Positions 17,002 to 25,670 are shown, numbered from the stretch's first letter. The stretch: DNA of 58,550 bases from Bacteroides fragilis (GCA_023664485.1 JAMPFK010000017.1:1-58550), one strand, 5' to 3'. The notes: generated from the letters alone by a model not told the origin. A program made the numbers and translations.

Positions 17002-17718
17002 ATGAATGATATAAAAGAACGTCTTATCAACGGACTCATCAAAGAAAATCCGACTTTTGTCCTGATGCTCGGTATGTGTCCGACGCTTGCCGTTACCACT
17101 TCCGCGATGAACGGTCTCGGCATGGGGCTGACGACGATGGTAGTCCTGGCGCTTAGCAATGCCTTTATTTCCCTGCTTCGGAATATTATCCCCGACAAAG
17201 TGAGAATCCCGGCGTTCATCGTTATTATCGCATCTTTTGTGACGATGGTGGAGCTTTTGCTGGAGGGCTTTATCCCGGCATTGTACGATGCGCTCGGCAT
17301 TTATATCCCGTTAATTGTCGTGAATTGTATTATTTTGGGGCGGGCGGAAAGCTATGCGTCGAAGAATCCGGTCCTTCCGTCTCTGTTTGACGGAATTGGT
17401 ATGGGGCTCGGTTTTTCCTTCGCGCTCACCTGCATCGGCGCGGTGCGGGAGCTGATCGGCGCGGGAACGCTGTTCGGCGTACATATTATGCCGGAGAGCT
17501 ATATCCCATGCAGTATTTTCATTATGGCGCCGGGCGCGTTCTTCGTGCTGGCGGCCTTAACGGCAATTCAGAATAAGATTAAGATAAACGGCGAAAGAAA
17601 AGGAAGAGATATGTCGAAAATTCAATCCGGATGCGGCGGCGACTGTCTGAACTGTTCGGATACAGGCTGTACGGGGCCGCAGAGGATAAAAGGAGAGGGG
17701 GAGAAGAAAAATGGTTAA
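17002..17718 (+). CDS. rnfE: Rnf complex subunit E with Cys-rich C-terminal tail
   Basis: Integral membrane subunit, paralogous to RnfA, with six helices over about residues 15-195 (start NDIKERLINGLIKENPTFVL; later GAVRELIGAGTLFG). RnfE normally ends after the helix region; here about 35 further residues follow, containing SGCGGDCLNCSDTGC (Cys spacing C-x3-C-x2-C-x4-C). An in-frame ATG at 17611, preceded by AAGGAAGAG at good spacing, could start that tail as a separate 35-residue peptide. An ATG at 16990 is too close to the ribosome site at 16982-16988, so 17002 is chosen, though its spacing is long. The gene overlaps rnfA by 8 bp. Confidence 0.92.
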   Translation: MNDIKERLINGLIKENPTFVLMLGMCPTLAVTTSAMNGLGMGLTTMVVLALSNAFISLLRNIIPDKVRIPAFIVIIASFVTMVELLLEGFIPALYDALGIYIPLIVVNCIILGRAESYASKNPVLPSLFDGIGMGLGFSFALTCIGAVRELIGAGTLFGVHIMPESYIPCSIFIMAPGAFFVLAALTAIQNKIKINGERKGRDMSKIQSGCGGDCLNCSDTGCTGPQRIKGEGEKKNG

Positions 17719-18289
17719 AGAGCTGCTTATTATACTGATCAGTTCTTCCCTTGTGAGCAATGTCGTGTTGAGCCAGTTTCTCGGATTATGCCCGTTTCTT
17801 GGCGTTTCCAGAAAGACAGATACGGCGGGCGGCATGGGCGTGGCGGTCATTTTCGTCATTACGCTTGCTTCCGCGGTGGCAGGCGCGATCTATAAATATG
17901 TGCTGACGCCGCTCAACATTACTTATCTGCAGACGATCGTTTTTATTCTCGTCATCGCGGCGCTCGTGCAGTTCGTGGAAATGTTCTTAAAGAAGTTCAT
18001 GCCGGCGCTGTATAATGCGCTCGGCGTATATCTGCCGTTAATTACGACCAACTGTGCCGTACTCGGCGTGGCCTTGACGAATGTGCAGAAAAATTATGGG
18101 ATACTGGCGGGCGTCGTGAACGGCTTTGCAACGGCTGTCGGCTTTACCATTTCGATCATCATTCTGGCGGGCATCCGGGAGAAGATGGAATATAACGATA
18201 TACCGGAATCCTTTAAGGGAATGCCTATCGTTCTGATTACGGCAGGGCTGATGGCGATCGCATTCTGCGGTTTTTCCGGATTGCTTTAA
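17711..18289 (+). CDS. rnfA: Rnf complex subunit A
   Basis: Six-helix membrane subunit that with RnfE forms the inverted-symmetry core holding an iron-sulfur centre. Of 192 residues, the conserved segments SQFLGLCPFLGVSRK, LPLITTNCAVLGVAL and AGIREKMEYNDIP are visible; the Cys residues in LGLCPFLG and TTNCAVLG are the expected cluster ligands. A strong ribosome site (AAAGGAGAGGGGG) lies in the tail of rnfE. Confidence 0.96.
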   Translation: MVKELLIILISSSLVSNVVLSQFLGLCPFLGVSRKTDTAGGMGVAVIFVITLASAVAGAIYKYVLTPLNITYLQTIVFILVIAALVQFVEMFLKKFMPALYNALGVYLPLITTNCAVLGVALTNVQKNYGILAGVVNGFATAVGFTISIIILAGIREKMEYNDIPESFKGMPIVLITAGLMAIAFCGFSGLL

Positions 18290-18327
18290 GCGGCTGCGCA
18301 GATTAGGAAAGGAGCCTATTGATAGAT

Positions 18328-19125
18328 ATGGAAATGACAGGAATCTTGGTCGCAACGGCGATCGTCGGAGGCGTTGGACTCTTTGTCGGACTGTTTCTCG
18401 GCGTTGCGGCGATTAAATTCAAAGTGGAAGTGGATGAAAAAGAAGAAGCGGTGCTCGGTGCACTGCCAGGAAATAACTGCGGCGGCTGCGGCTATGCAGG
18501 CTGTTCCAATCTGGCAGCGGCGATCGCGAAAGGAGAAGCGCCCGTCAATGCCTGTCCGGTAGGCGGCGAGAAGGTTGGAAAACAGATCGCAGAGATCATG
18601 GGCGTGGAGGCAGGAGACAGCGTCCGGCAGGTGGCTTTTGTACAGTGCCAGGGCGACTGCGATAAGACGAAAACGGATTATGATTATTACGGCATCGAGG
18701 ACTGCAGAATGCTTTCCTATGTGCCGGGCGGCGGTGCGAAATCCTGCGATTATGGATGCCTCGGATATGGAAGCTGCGTGAAAGCCTGTCCGTTCGATGC
18801 GATTCATGTTGTGAACGGCGTGGCCGTCGTGGATAAGGAACAGTGCAAGGCGTGCGGGAAATGCGTTGCGGCCTGCCCTAAGAAGCTGATTACGCTGATT
18901 CCTTACGACGCGAAGTATGCGGTAGCGTGCAGCTCCCATGACAAAGGGCCCGTGACGATGAAAGCCTGCGAGGCCGGCTGTATCGGATGCCAGCTGTGCA
19001 AGAAGAACTGCCCGGCGGATGCGGTCGTCATCGATAATTTTAATGCCTCCATCGATCAGGAGAAATGTACCGGATGCGGGACGTGTAAAGAGAAATGCCC
19101 TAAGAAAACGATTATATCCGTATGA
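18328..19125 (+). CDS. rnfB: Rnf complex subunit B (polyferredoxin)
   Basis: Electron-entry subunit that accepts electrons from ferredoxin. About 265 residues: an N-terminal membrane helix (about 5-28), the four-Cys motif of the domain with NNCGGCGYAGCSNL and NACPVGG, then ferredoxin-like 4Fe-4S sets with CVKACP, CKACGKCVAACPK, CIGCQLCKKNCP and CTGCGTCKEKCPK, giving an extended chain of clusters as in clostridial RnfB. The start is uncertain: TTG 18319 is 4 bases from AAAGGAG, ATG 18328 is 13 away. It closes the rnf operon. Confidence 0.95.
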   Translation: MEMTGILVATAIVGGVGLFVGLFLGVAAIKFKVEVDEKEEAVLGALPGNNCGGCGYAGCSNLAAAIAKGEAPVNACPVGGEKVGKQIAEIMGVEAGDSVRQVAFVQCQGDCDKTKTDYDYYGIEDCRMLSYVPGGGAKSCDYGCLGYGSCVKACPFDAIHVVNGVAVVDKEQCKACGKCVAACPKKLITLIPYDAKYAVACSSHDKGPVTMKACEAGCIGCQLCKKNCPADAVVIDNFNASIDQEKCTGCGTCKEKCPKKTIISV

Positions 19126-19183
19126 GCCGGACGGGCAAAAATGCCGCCGGGAAATTTTCATGCAAAGGAAGGAGCAGGAGAGG

Positions 19184-20209
19184 ATGGAAACGGTAAGACT
19201 TGGAAAAACAGGAATTGTAACGAATAAAAACGCTTTCGGCGCGCTGCCGATTCAGAGGATTCCGGATGCGGATGCCGTGTATCTGTTGAAAAAAGCCTAT
19301 GAAAATGGAATGACTTATTTCGATACGGCGAGGTGGTATACGGACAGCGAGCATAAGCTTGGACTCGCTTTTGAGGGAATCCGGGATAAGGTCTTTATTG
19401 CGACGAAGACGGGCGCGGCTAACGCGGAAGGCTTCTGGAAAGATCTGGAAACGAGCCTCGATAATTTAAAGACGGATTATATCGATGTATACCAGTTCCA
19501 CAATCCGGCCTTCTGCCCGAAACCTGGAGACGAAAGCGGATTGTATGATGCGATCGTAGAGGCAAAGAAGCAGGGGAAGGTAAAGCATATCGGCATTACC
19601 AATCACAGGCTTTCCGTTGCGAACGAGGCAGTTGACAGCGGGCTGTATGAAACCTTACAGTTTCCGTTCTGTTATCTCGCGACGGAGAAGGATATCGCTC
19701 TGGTCGAAAAATGTAAAGAAAAGGATATGGGATTCATCGCGATGAAGGCTCTGTCCGGCGGACTGATTACCAATTCCGCGGCAGCTTACGCGTATCTTGC
19801 GCAATATGATAACGTATTGCCTATCTGGGGCGTTCAGCGTGAAAAAGAACTGGATGAATTCCTTTCTTATATCGGGAATCCGCCGGTGATGAATGAAGAG
19901 ATCGAGGCGCTGATCGCGCACGACCGGGAAGAACTGCTCGGCGAATTCTGCAGGGGCTGCGGTTACTGTATGCCATGTCCGATGGGAATCGAAATCAACA
20001 ACTGCGCGAGGATGTCGCTGCTTCTGCGCCGTTCCCCTTCCGCGGGACATTTGAGTAAGGAGGGGCAGGAGAAAATGATGAAAATAGAAAGCTGCATCCA
20101 TTGTAACCAGTGTAAGAGCAAATGTCCTTACGGGCTGGATACGCCGGCGTTATTGCAGAAGAATCTGGAAGATTATAAGAATGTTCTGGCTGGGAAAGTA
20201 CAGGTATAA
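19184..20209 (+). CDS. Aldo/keto reductase with C-terminal 4Fe-4S ferredoxin domain
   Basis: Oxidoreductase of 342 residues combining an AKR barrel (about 1-255) with a C-terminal iron-sulfur module. The AKR tetrad region is visible in TYFDTARWYTDSE (Asp and Tyr) and FIATKTG (Lys). The C-terminal part has CRGCGYCMPCPMGIEI and CIHCNQCKSKCPYG, typical of the ferredoxin-dependent aldo/keto reductase family in anaerobes. The ATG at 19184 follows GGAGCAGGAGAGG; an earlier one at 19160 has no site. It lies 58 bp after rnfB on the same strand and could draw on the ferredoxin pool used by Rnf. Substrate unknown. Confidence 0.9.
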   Translation: METVRLGKTGIVTNKNAFGALPIQRIPDADAVYLLKKAYENGMTYFDTARWYTDSEHKLGLAFEGIRDKVFIATKTGAANAEGFWKDLETSLDNLKTDYIDVYQFHNPAFCPKPGDESGLYDAIVEAKKQGKVKHIGITNHRLSVANEAVDSGLYETLQFPFCYLATEKDIALVEKCKEKDMGFIAMKALSGGLITNSAAAYAYLAQYDNVLPIWGVQREKELDEFLSYIGNPPVMNEEIEALIAHDREELLGEFCRGCGYCMPCPMGIEINNCARMSLLLRRSPSAGHLSKEGQEKMMKIESCIHCNQCKSKCPYGLDTPALLQKNLEDYKNVLAGKVQV

Positions 20210-20226
20210 AATAAGGCGATGCGGGC

Positions 20227-21576
20227 ATGACAAACGATATGACAAAGGGAGCCATTCTTCCGATGCTCATTAAATTCACAATTCCACTGGTGCTGGGGAA
20301 TCTCCTCCAGCTTACCTATAACGCGATCGACGGCATTATCGTTGGGCAGTATGTGGGAAAAGAGGCGTTAGCGGCGGTCGGAACGAGCAATCCGCTCGTC
20401 ACGCTTATGATTTTGTTCTTACAGGGCATCTGCCTTGGCGCGGGAATTTTGATCGGGACGCTTTATGGCGCGAAAAATTACGAAACGTTAAAGAGGCAGA
20501 TCAGCACGGCGATGATGGCAGGAACAGGCTTTTCGCTGGCGCTCACCGCGGCGGCGCTGGTATCGGCGCCGGCGCTTCTTTCTATTCTGCAGGTGGATGC
20601 CGCAATCCGCGGGGAGGCGGCGGTCTATCTCCGCATTATCATGTGCGGCCTTGTATTTAATTTTATTTATAATTTCTTTGCCAGCACGTTAAGGGCGATG
20701 GGCGACGGCCGGTCTCCTCTTTATTTTCTCGGAATCAGCGCGTTTGTGAATATCGTCGGGGATCTGGTCTTTGTCATCGCTTTTTCGATGGGGACGGTCG
20801 GATGCGCTGTCAGCACGGTGCTCAGCGAGGCGCTGAGCTGTCTTTTATGCTGGCTGTATATCCGGAAAAATATAGCGTTCATGAATCTTGGAAAGCAGTG
20901 GTTCCGGTTCGATAAGAAGCTGTTAAAGCAGACGATTCAGTACGGCTTCGTCAGCGCGATGCAGCAGGCGACGGTGCAGCTCGGAAAACTCTGTATTCAG
21001 GGAACCGTGAATACGATGGGCGTAACATCGACGGCGGCTTTTGCCGCAATCAACAGGATTGACGACTATGCCTATATCCCGGAGCAGAACATCGGCCACG
21101 CCATGACAGGCGTAATGGCGCAGAACCGCGGCGCCGGAGAGAAAAAACGTGTAAAGGATGCCTTTCGCATCGGCATGTATGTAGAGTTTGCGTATGGCGC
21201 CGCAGCGGGAGGGGTTTTGCTGCTGCTGGCGAATCCGCTCATGCGGCTGTTCACGCGGGACGAAGCGACAGTCCTTATGGGAGAGCGGTATCTTCATTTG
21301 ATCGCGTTCATGTATATTGTGCCGGCGGTCACGAACGGCGTACAGGGATATTTCCGGGGAATGGGAGATCTGGCGGTTACGCTGTGGAGCAGCCTGATCA
21401 ATATGGGCGTCCGCGTTATCGTATGCCTTTTGCTCGTATTTGTCTGCAAAATGGGCATCCTCGCATTGCCGTGGGCGTATCTGGCCGGATGGGGCGCGAT
21501 GATGCTGTATGAGCTTCCGTTCTTGCTGCACCGGCTGCGCATACCGGAGGCGGGGGAAAGGAACGAAGGCGTTTAA
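20227..21576 (+). CDS. MATE-family multidrug/cation exporter
   Basis: Inner-membrane antiporter of 449 residues with about 12 helices in two repeats. The N terminus TKGAILPMLIKFTIPLVLGN and the AIDGIIVGQYVGKEALAAVG segment are characteristic of the DinF/NorM-like MATE group. It begins 17 bp after the aldo/keto reductase. The substrate cannot be inferred from sequence. Confidence 0.92.
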   Translation: MTNDMTKGAILPMLIKFTIPLVLGNLLQLTYNAIDGIIVGQYVGKEALAAVGTSNPLVTLMILFLQGICLGAGILIGTLYGAKNYETLKRQISTAMMAGTGFSLALTAAALVSAPALLSILQVDAAIRGEAAVYLRIIMCGLVFNFIYNFFASTLRAMGDGRSPLYFLGISAFVNIVGDLVFVIAFSMGTVGCAVSTVLSEALSCLLCWLYIRKNIAFMNLGKQWFRFDKKLLKQTIQYGFVSAMQQATVQLGKLCIQGTVNTMGVTSTAAFAAINRIDDYAYIPEQNIGHAMTGVMAQNRGAGEKKRVKDAFRIGMYVEFAYGAAAGGVLLLLANPLMRLFTRDEATVLMGERYLHLIAFMYIVPAVTNGVQGYFRGMGDLAVTLWSSLINMGVRVIVCLLLVFVCKMGILALPWAYLAGWGAMMLYELPFLLHRLRIPEAGERNEGV

Positions 21577-21616
21577 AGAAATAAATTTATAGAAGGAATC
21601 AGGACTTTTGAGCGGG

Positions 21617-21644
21617 TCTCGGTTTTTATTTTAAATGAGACCGG
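21617..21644. repeat. Short inverted repeat downstream of the MATE gene
   Basis: GGTCTC and GAGACC flank a 16-base AT-rich loop. It lies in the 568-bp stretch between the MATE gene and hisS, which otherwise holds only a regulator remnant, a promoter and the hisS leader. Too weak to call a terminator with confidence. Confidence 0.35.
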
Positions 21645-21769
21645 ATGATTTTTGGCGGGAGCAATGATTGGCGGGGCCATAGCGGGTATTGCGGTATAGA
21701 AGCAGAAAAATAAAGGCGGCGCCGGATAGATGGCGTTGCTTTTGAAACAGGGCGGAGGCAGATAAACGG

Positions 21770-21998
21770 TTACTTAATGTTGACTGACCATTTTGCCAAT
21801 TCTGACAGGATCGGCAGTAAGTCATGTGTCAGGTCGGTTATTTCGTATTCCACCCGGATAGGAACCTCCATGTGTTCGGTGCGCTTTATCAACCCGTTCT
21901 CTTCCAGCTCTTAAGAGTAAAGCATTTTTTAAGAGTATGCGCGGAATCACGGGAAGAGCTGGCAGTTAGAAACGGAAGTCCCGGATGGAATCCGCAGC
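21770..21998 (-). pseudogene. Decayed HxlR-family regulator remnant
   Basis: Reverse-strand translation from about 21915 to the stop at 21770-21772 gives ELEENGLIKRT, EVPIRVEYEIT and LPILSELAKW, the conserved wing and C-terminal pattern of HxlR winged-helix repressors. Upstream, in another frame, ALPVIPRILLKNALLL matches the preceding family segment, so one base is missing near 21915 (CTTAAGAG where CTTAAAGAG would restore the frame). A stop replaces the residue after RF in the usual RFNEL segment, and the first helices are not recognisable. It is a dead gene, not a short functional one. Confidence 0.75.
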
Positions 21999-22004
21999 AA
22001 AATC

Positions 22005-22033
22005 TTGAAAAACTCCGGAAAAGTATGTAAAAT
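22005..22033 (+). promoter_or_regulatory. Candidate promoter of hisS-aspS
   Basis: TTGAAA (22005-22010), 17 bp, TAAAAT (22028-22033), giving a leader of about 105 bases before hisS. I found no T-box antiterminator sequence in that leader. Confidence 0.55.
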
Positions 22034-22068
22034 GGGTTGAAAATAATCTTCCCGAAAGGAGATATACT

Positions 22069-22125
22069 GTGAAAAATAAATTTTTCACAGGCAAATTTGT
22101 GCTTGCGCCCAAATTCGCAGGCTAA
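22069..22125 (+). other. Structured leader with 18-codon open frame before hisS
   Basis: After AAAGGAG, a GTG begins an 18-residue frame (VKNKFFTGKFVLAPKFAG) that ends 19 bases before hisS. The same bases form two hairpins: GTGAAAAA/TTTTTCAC around TAAA (22069-22088), and GCAAATTTG/CAAATTCGC around a 10-base loop, with one mismatch. The good ribosome site supports translation, but the symmetric sequence could equally be a dispersed RNA hairpin element; a similar pair lies at 802-856. There are no His codons, so classical histidine attenuation is not indicated. Confidence 0.45.
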
Positions 22126-22144
22126 GTAAGAATGGAGGATTACA

Positions 22145-23407
22145 ATGACATTGAGCAAAAAACCGGTTACGGGCATGAAGGACATTTTACCGGAAGAAAT
22201 GGAAATCCGCGATTATGTCATAAGCGTTATCAAAGAGACTTATGGGAAATTCGGATTTACTTCGATAGAGACGCCCTGCGTGGAGAATATTGCAAATCTG
22301 AACTGCAAGGCCGGTGGCGAGAATGAAAAGCTGATTTTTAAGATTTTAAAAAGGGGAGATAAGCTGCGGCTCAACGAGGCGCGGGATGTGGACGATCTGG
22401 TGGACGGCGGACTGCGCTATGATCTGACGGTGCCGCTCGTACGCTATTATTCCAATCATGCGAACGAACTGCCGTCCCCTTTTAAGGCATTGCAGATGGG
22501 CAGTGTATGGCGGGCGGACAGGCCCCAGCGGGGACGCTATCGTCAGTTCATGCAGTGCGACATCGATATTTTGGGCGAACCTTCCAACCTGGCGGAAATC
22601 GAGCTGATTCTGGCGACGACGACGACGCTTGGAAAGCTTGGATTCCGCAATTTTCAGATTCGTATCAACGACAGGCAGCTTTTGAAGGCGATGGCGGCAT
22701 ACAGCGGTTTCGCGGAAGAAGCGTATGATCAGGTGTTCATCATTCTGGATAAGATGGACAAGATCGGCATGGACGGCGTGAGGGCGGAGCTGTTGGAGGC
22801 AGGTTATACGGCGGAACAGACGGAAAAGTATCTCGGCCTGTTCAAAGGCATGGAAGAGGCCAGAGAGCCGATCTCCTATATCACAGAGATTCTGGCGGAT
22901 TTTCTGCCGGAAGGCGTTAAGGAAAGCTTCCAGGAGATCATCGACAGCGTAGAAGCGACAAAGGGCGATTTTTTTGAATTGAAATTCGATCCGACGCTGG
23001 TGCGGGGAATGTCTTATTATACCGGCACGATTTTTGAAATCGCCATGCCGGAATTTGGCGGAAGCTGCGGCGGCGGTGGGAGATACGATAAGATGGTCGG
23101 CAGATTCACCGGAAACGATGTGCCGGCCTGCGGTTTTTCCATCGGTTTCGAGCGGATTATCCTGCTGCTTTTGGAGAGCGGGTTTCAGGTTCCGGGCAAA
23201 GGAAAAAAGGTCGCCTATCTGATGGAAAAGGGGCTTCCGGCGGACAGGCTGCGCCAAGTGGTTACACGGGCGCAGGAAGAGCGGGCGGAGGGCAATCAGG
23301 TTCTTGTCGTCCGGATGAATAAAAATAAAAAATTCCAGAAGGAACAGCTGACGGCGCAGGGCTATGAGGAATTTCGGGAATTTTATGTAAATGAGCTGAA
23401 AAAATAA
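22145..23407 (+). CDS. hisS: Histidyl-tRNA synthetase
   Basis: Charges tRNA-His. The 420-residue class II synthetase shows KPVTGMKDILPEE at the N terminus, motif 2 with GSVWRADRPQRGRYRQF, the His-specific RGMSYYTGTIFE and motif 3 region with GFSIGFERI, and a C-terminal anticodon-binding domain. The ATG at 22145 has GGAGG upstream. aspS follows after about 33 bp, the common hisS-aspS pair of Firmicutes. Confidence 0.96.
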   Translation: MTLSKKPVTGMKDILPEEMEIRDYVISVIKETYGKFGFTSIETPCVENIANLNCKAGGENEKLIFKILKRGDKLRLNEARDVDDLVDGGLRYDLTVPLVRYYSNHANELPSPFKALQMGSVWRADRPQRGRYRQFMQCDIDILGEPSNLAEIELILATTTTLGKLGFRNFQIRINDRQLLKAMAAYSGFAEEAYDQVFIILDKMDKIGMDGVRAELLEAGYTAEQTEKYLGLFKGMEEAREPISYITEILADFLPEGVKESFQEIIDSVEATKGDFFELKFDPTLVRGMSYYTGTIFEIAMPEFGGSCGGGGRYDKMVGRFTGNDVPACGFSIGFERIILLLLESGFQVPGKGKKVAYLMEKGLPADRLRQVVTRAQEERAEGNQVLVVRMNKNKKFQKEQLTAQGYEEFREFYVNELKK

Positions 23408-23440
23408 AGAGCGGTCTGCGGAAAGGATATGGGAATAAAA

Positions 23441-25234
23441 ATGGCTGAATCAATGAAGGGGTGGAAACGTTCTCACCGCTGTACGGAGCTTTCCCCGGCG
23501 AATATCGGAGAAGAAGTGACCGTTATGGGGTGGGTTCAGAAGCAGAGGAATAAAGGCGGTATTATTTTTGTGGATTTAAGGGATCGTTCAGGAATTCTGC
23601 AGATCATCTTTGAAGAAAATGACTGCGGGAAAGAGAATTTTGCGAAGGCGGAGAAAATGCGCAGCGAGTTCGTTATCGCCGCCGCCGGCAGAGTTGAAAA
23701 GCGCTCCGGCGCCGTTAACGAAAACCTGGCGACCGGGGAAATCGAGATCCGGGCAAAAGAGGTCCGTATCCTGTCGGAAGCGGAGACCCCGCCTTTCCCG
23801 GTAGAGGCGGAATCCAGAACGAAAGAAGAAATTCGCTTAAAATACCGTTATCTGGATCTGAGAAGGCCCGATCTGCAGCAGAAAATGATGCTGCGAAGCA
23901 GGATCGTATCTAAGATGCGTTCCTTTATGGCAAAAGAAGGGTTTCTGGAAATCGAAACGCCGATTTTGTGCAAATCTACGCCGGAAGGGGCGAGAGACTA
24001 CCTCGTGCCAAGCCGTGTGCATCCGGGAAGCTTTTATGCGCTGCCGCAGTCGCCGCAGCTGTATAAGCAGCTTCTGATGTGTTCCGGTTATGACCGTTAT
24101 TTCCAGATAGCGCGATGTTTCCGGGATGAGGATCTGCGGGCAGACAGGCAGCCGGAATTTACGCAGGCGGATATGGAATTGTCGTTCGTGGATGTGGATG
24201 ACGTGATCGAGGTCAATGAAAGGCTGATCCGCCATGTCTGCAAAGAAGCGATCGGCCTGGAAGTGGCTCTGCCTCTTCCGCGCATGACCTGGAAGGAAGC
24301 GATGGAACGGTATGGTTCCGATAAACCCGATACCCGTTTCGCAATGGAGCTGACAGATGTGTCGGAAACGGTGAAAGACTGCGGCTTCGGCGTTTTCACC
24401 TCCGCGCTTGCAGACGGCGGCTCTGTCAGAGGATTGAATGTCAAGGGACAGGCGGCAATGCCCCGTAAGAAGATAGACGCACTCGTGGATTTTGCCAGGG
24501 GCTGCGGCGCAAAAGGGCTGGCATATCTTTGCATTCAGGAGGACGGCTCTTATAAATCCTCTTTTGCCAGATTTATGACGGAAGAACAGCTTGACGCGCT
24601 CGTGCGCAGGATGCAGGGAGAAAAAGGAGACCTGCTTCTTTTTGCGGCGGATAAAAATACGGTTGTGTACAGCGTGCTCGGCGCGCTCCGTGTGGAGCTC
24701 GGCAGACAGCTTGGCCTGATCGATGAATCGAAATTCCATTTTCTGTGGATAACGGAATTTCCGCTTCTTGAGTGGAGCGAGGAGGAGGGCCGTTTTATGG
24801 CGATGCACCATCCCTTTACGATGCCGATGGAAGAGGACTGGCAGTATATTGACTCCGATCCGGGACGCGTCCGCGCCAAGGCCTATGACATCGTACTGAA
24901 CGGCGTGGAGCTTGGCGGCGGCTCCGTCAGGATCCATCAGGACGATATTCAGGAAAAAATGTTCGAGGTACTCGGCTTCACGAAGGAGCAGGCATGGGAA
25001 CAGTTCGGTTTTCTGCTGAACGCATTTCGATACGGCGTACCGCCGCACGCGGGACTGGCTTACGGACTCGACCGTTTTGTCATGCTGCTTGTTCATGCGG
25101 ACAATATCCGCGAGGTCATCGCCTTCCCGAAAATGAAGGATGCGTCCTGCCTGATGACGGATGCGCCGGGAACGGTGGACGAAAAACAGCTTGCGGAATT
25201 GCAGATAGCGCTCGCTCCTGCGAAGGAAGAATAG
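23441..25234 (+). CDS. aspS: Aspartyl-tRNA synthetase
   Basis: Charges tRNA-Asp. The 597 residues contain the N-terminal OB anticodon domain (VMGWVQKQRNKGGIIFVDLR), class II motif 2 with CFRDEDLRADRQPEFTQ, the bacterial GAD insertion (about 300-420) and motif 3 with GLAYGLDRFVMLL. Length is that of the bacterial type; whether it also charges tRNA-Asn is not visible. An in-frame ATG at 23429 nearly abuts the GGAAAGG site, so 23441 is a reasonable alternative; both are possible. Confidence 0.96.
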   Translation: MAESMKGWKRSHRCTELSPANIGEEVTVMGWVQKQRNKGGIIFVDLRDRSGILQIIFEENDCGKENFAKAEKMRSEFVIAAAGRVEKRSGAVNENLATGEIEIRAKEVRILSEAETPPFPVEAESRTKEEIRLKYRYLDLRRPDLQQKMMLRSRIVSKMRSFMAKEGFLEIETPILCKSTPEGARDYLVPSRVHPGSFYALPQSPQLYKQLLMCSGYDRYFQIARCFRDEDLRADRQPEFTQADMELSFVDVDDVIEVNERLIRHVCKEAIGLEVALPLPRMTWKEAMERYGSDKPDTRFAMELTDVSETVKDCGFGVFTSALADGGSVRGLNVKGQAAMPRKKIDALVDFARGCGAKGLAYLCIQEDGSYKSSFARFMTEEQLDALVRRMQGEKGDLLLFAADKNTVVYSVLGALRVELGRQLGLIDESKFHFLWITEFPLLEWSEEEGRFMAMHHPFTMPMEEDWQYIDSDPGRVRAKAYDIVLNGVELGGGSVRIHQDDIQEKMFEVLGFTKEQAWEQFGFLLNAFRYGVPPHAGLAYGLDRFVMLLVHADNIREVIAFPKMKDASCLMTDAPGTVDEKQLAELQIALAPAKEE

Positions 25235-25252
25235 AAAGGAATGGTGATTACG

Positions 25253-25495
25253 ATGGGATTTCAGAATCCGGCATCCATTTTTCAGATGATGAATCTATGG
25301 AATCGATTTAAGAAGAATCATTCAAAATTCCCTAAATTTATGACGGCGGTTTACCAGAATGGAATCAGGGAAGGCAGCATTATAGAGATCAATGTCACGA
25401 CTCCGGACGGGCAGAGCCTGAATTCCAATTTGAAAATCAGCGCGGAGGATATGAAGCTGATAGAAGAGCTGAAAGACCTGGCTGTAAAGCCGTGA
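25253..25495 (+). CDS. Small conserved-looking protein of unknown function
   Basis: An 80-residue protein beginning MGFQNPASIFQMMNLWNRF, with no signal or membrane segment and a hydrophilic, helix-strand mix (ITTPDG-like turn, then a helical end ISAEDMKLIEELKDL). GAAAGGA lies 12 bases before the ATG at 25253; an in-frame ATG at 25241 directly abuts that site. It follows aspS by 18 bp and is probably cotranscribed. I do not recognise a family. Confidence 0.65.
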   Translation: MGFQNPASIFQMMNLWNRFKKNHSKFPKFMTAVYQNGIREGSIIEINVTTPDGQSLNSNLKISAEDMKLIEELKDLAVKP

Positions 25496-25531
25496 GAAGC
25501 AGATTGCTGAAAATGATGTCTGAGAAACAGA

Positions 25532-25584
25532 TTGTCAACCAAATCGTTTTTTTGGTTGACAATCATCTTTTCTCCTTATATACT
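25532..25584 (+). promoter_or_regulatory. BirA (biotin repressor) operator overlapping the bioY promoter
   Basis: TTGTCAACC, 13 bp, GGTTGACAA forms an inverted repeat (25532-25562; up to 14 paired bases) that matches the known Firmicute BirA operator TTGTTAACC-spacer-GGTTAACAA. The right half supplies the -35 box TTGACA (25556-25561), followed after 17 bp by TATACT (25579-25584). Biotin-loaded BirA binding here would block RNA polymerase directly, so bioY should be repressed when biotin is ample. Confidence 0.88.
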
Positions 25585-25670
25585 GTAAAAGACCCCGGAT
25601 AACGGCAGGGCGGATTTTCGCCTGTCCGCAGACCGGTATGAATACAGTTTATAAGGAGATTTTTATTGCA

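Noticed and set aside
18316..19161. Reverse-strand frame across rnfB
   Set aside because: Antisense shadow of the cysteine-rich ferredoxin gene.
22034..22144. T-box leader for hisS
   Set aside because: No AGGGTGG-type antiterminator or specifier-loop layout is visible, and the leader is only about 105 bases.
23837..25096. Reverse-strand open frame of 419 codons inside aspS
   Set aside because: Antisense shadow of a strongly conserved gene, with Arg/His-rich composition typical of such shadows.
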